NCBI RefSeq assembly: GCF_020379485.1
Contig: NC_063446.1
Location: forward strand, 19,665,525-19,729,524
Direction: 5' to 3'
Length of the DNA stretch: 64,000 nucleotides
Source: Brassica napus
Taxonomy: Eukaryota; Streptophyta; Magnoliopsida; Brassicales; Brassicaceae
Shown here: one piece after another, positions 63,304-64,000 of the stretch
Numbering within the stretch: the first letter of the stretch is position 1
How the letters are laid out: every line of letters begins with the position of its first letter
The notes under the pieces: model-generated
Told to the model about the DNA's origin: nothing
Database searches by the model: none
The model's input: only the letters and a program-made list of their open reading frames with translations
Position numbers and translations under genes: made by a program

Positions 63304-64000
63304 AATGTCAAGAGTTGGATCACCACCGGATCTCTCTTTCTCGATCAGCTTTCTCTCTCTTTTGTATTCTCTGCTCTCTCCTCTGTTTATCTCGTGTTTG
63401 TTGATGATGAAAATAATCTTTTTTGGCCATTAGGCTTTGTAACAAACTTTTGAGCTGAGCCAGCTCGACATGTAATGGGTTCAACTCGTATACCACTTTG
63501 AATATGGTCGACAAAAAATATATACAGAGAGAGAAATAAAAAGAAACGACACGAATGTAAGATAAAAGACAAATTTTAAAAAATGAGGATCAATATTGTA
63601 CAAACAGCGAGGAGTATCACGTGTAAGTGCAAATGAGACAAAAAAAAGTGTAGTAAGTAAAAGACACACAAAACTAGTTAACATGATTCGATTCGTACAT
63701 CTTCTGAACCTCGTCTAGATTTCATTCACTTAACAAAATAGGTTAGTTATGAAGATAAGTATCAAGCACGCGTGCATTGATCCATCCAACAACACGAGAG
63801 CATCATTATCTTCAAACAGTTGCAAACTTCATAAACCACCAACCAAGTCTGGCTTAAAAAAGTAATGGTCAGATTATCTTTCTCCAAAATTATAGTTATA
63901 TCTATTAAAACTGGAAAAATAATAGCGAGTTACTTAAAGTATTAGCCATCGCATAACTGGCCATGCAAAGTAAAGAAATACATACTCAACTACACGTAAC
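63304..64000. other. Right edge of the window, no gene seen
   Basis: A CT-rich stretch (63330-63390), then AT-rich DNA. Short minus-strand frames are present but none has recognisable domains. Confidence 0.4.

Overview
This is a plant nuclear window. GT-AG introns, a plant-type tRNA-Gly, Brassicaceae-style Helitron/CACTA/PIF elements and the gene content all point to a Brassicaceae species, probably a Brassica or Raphanus relative. From recall, not from a search, the order PUX10-like, small acidic protein, F-box/LRR, KLCR1-like, SWEET7-like, small one-TM protein resembles Arabidopsis thaliana chromosome 4 around At4g10790-At4g10860, expanded here by transposon insertions.

Layout. 1-183: 3' end of a GDP-mannose pyrophosphorylase-like gene. 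184-1963: repeats and a SINE-like unit. 1964-9103: a CC-NBS-LRR resistance-gene relic whose first exon is split after 23 nt by a 4.7-kb Copia retrotransposon with apparently identical LTRs. 9967-15036: a CACTA element missing its left end. 16482-18723 (-): PUX10-like UBX protein. 20464-20718 (-): small acidic protein. 21159-21229: tRNA-Gly(CCC). 21458-21736: an unidentified structured RNA candidate behind a snRNA-type promoter. 22248-23266 (-): damaged F-box/LRR gene. 23961-25600 (-): hAT relic. 26980-29441: intact KLCR1-like TPR gene. 31046-35792 (-): LINE with target-site duplication. 35802-37587 (-): Helitron abutting the LINE. 38063-39803: SWEET sugar transporter with a shortened tail. 40680-40907: small one-TM protein. 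41109-48709: complete CACTA element (TSD CTC) with decayed genes. 51575-53950: Harbinger-like MITE, Copia fragment and Helitron. 56032-62477: terpene synthase gene whose fourth exon is split by a 3.2-kb PIF/Harbinger element (57611-60842, TSD TTA). 62975-63144: hAT MITE with an 8-bp TSD.

The host genes are ordinary housekeeping or metabolic genes and form no operon-like system. The notable biology is that transposons interrupt two defence-related genes (an NLR and a TPS-b terpene synthase), each with a readable target-site duplication. If the element is removed on paper, the terpene synthase keeps its frame through all seven exons, whereas the NLR has several further lesions. The other point of interest is the RNA candidate next to the tRNA. 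All gene identities rest on reading the translations by eye; no database search was possible.
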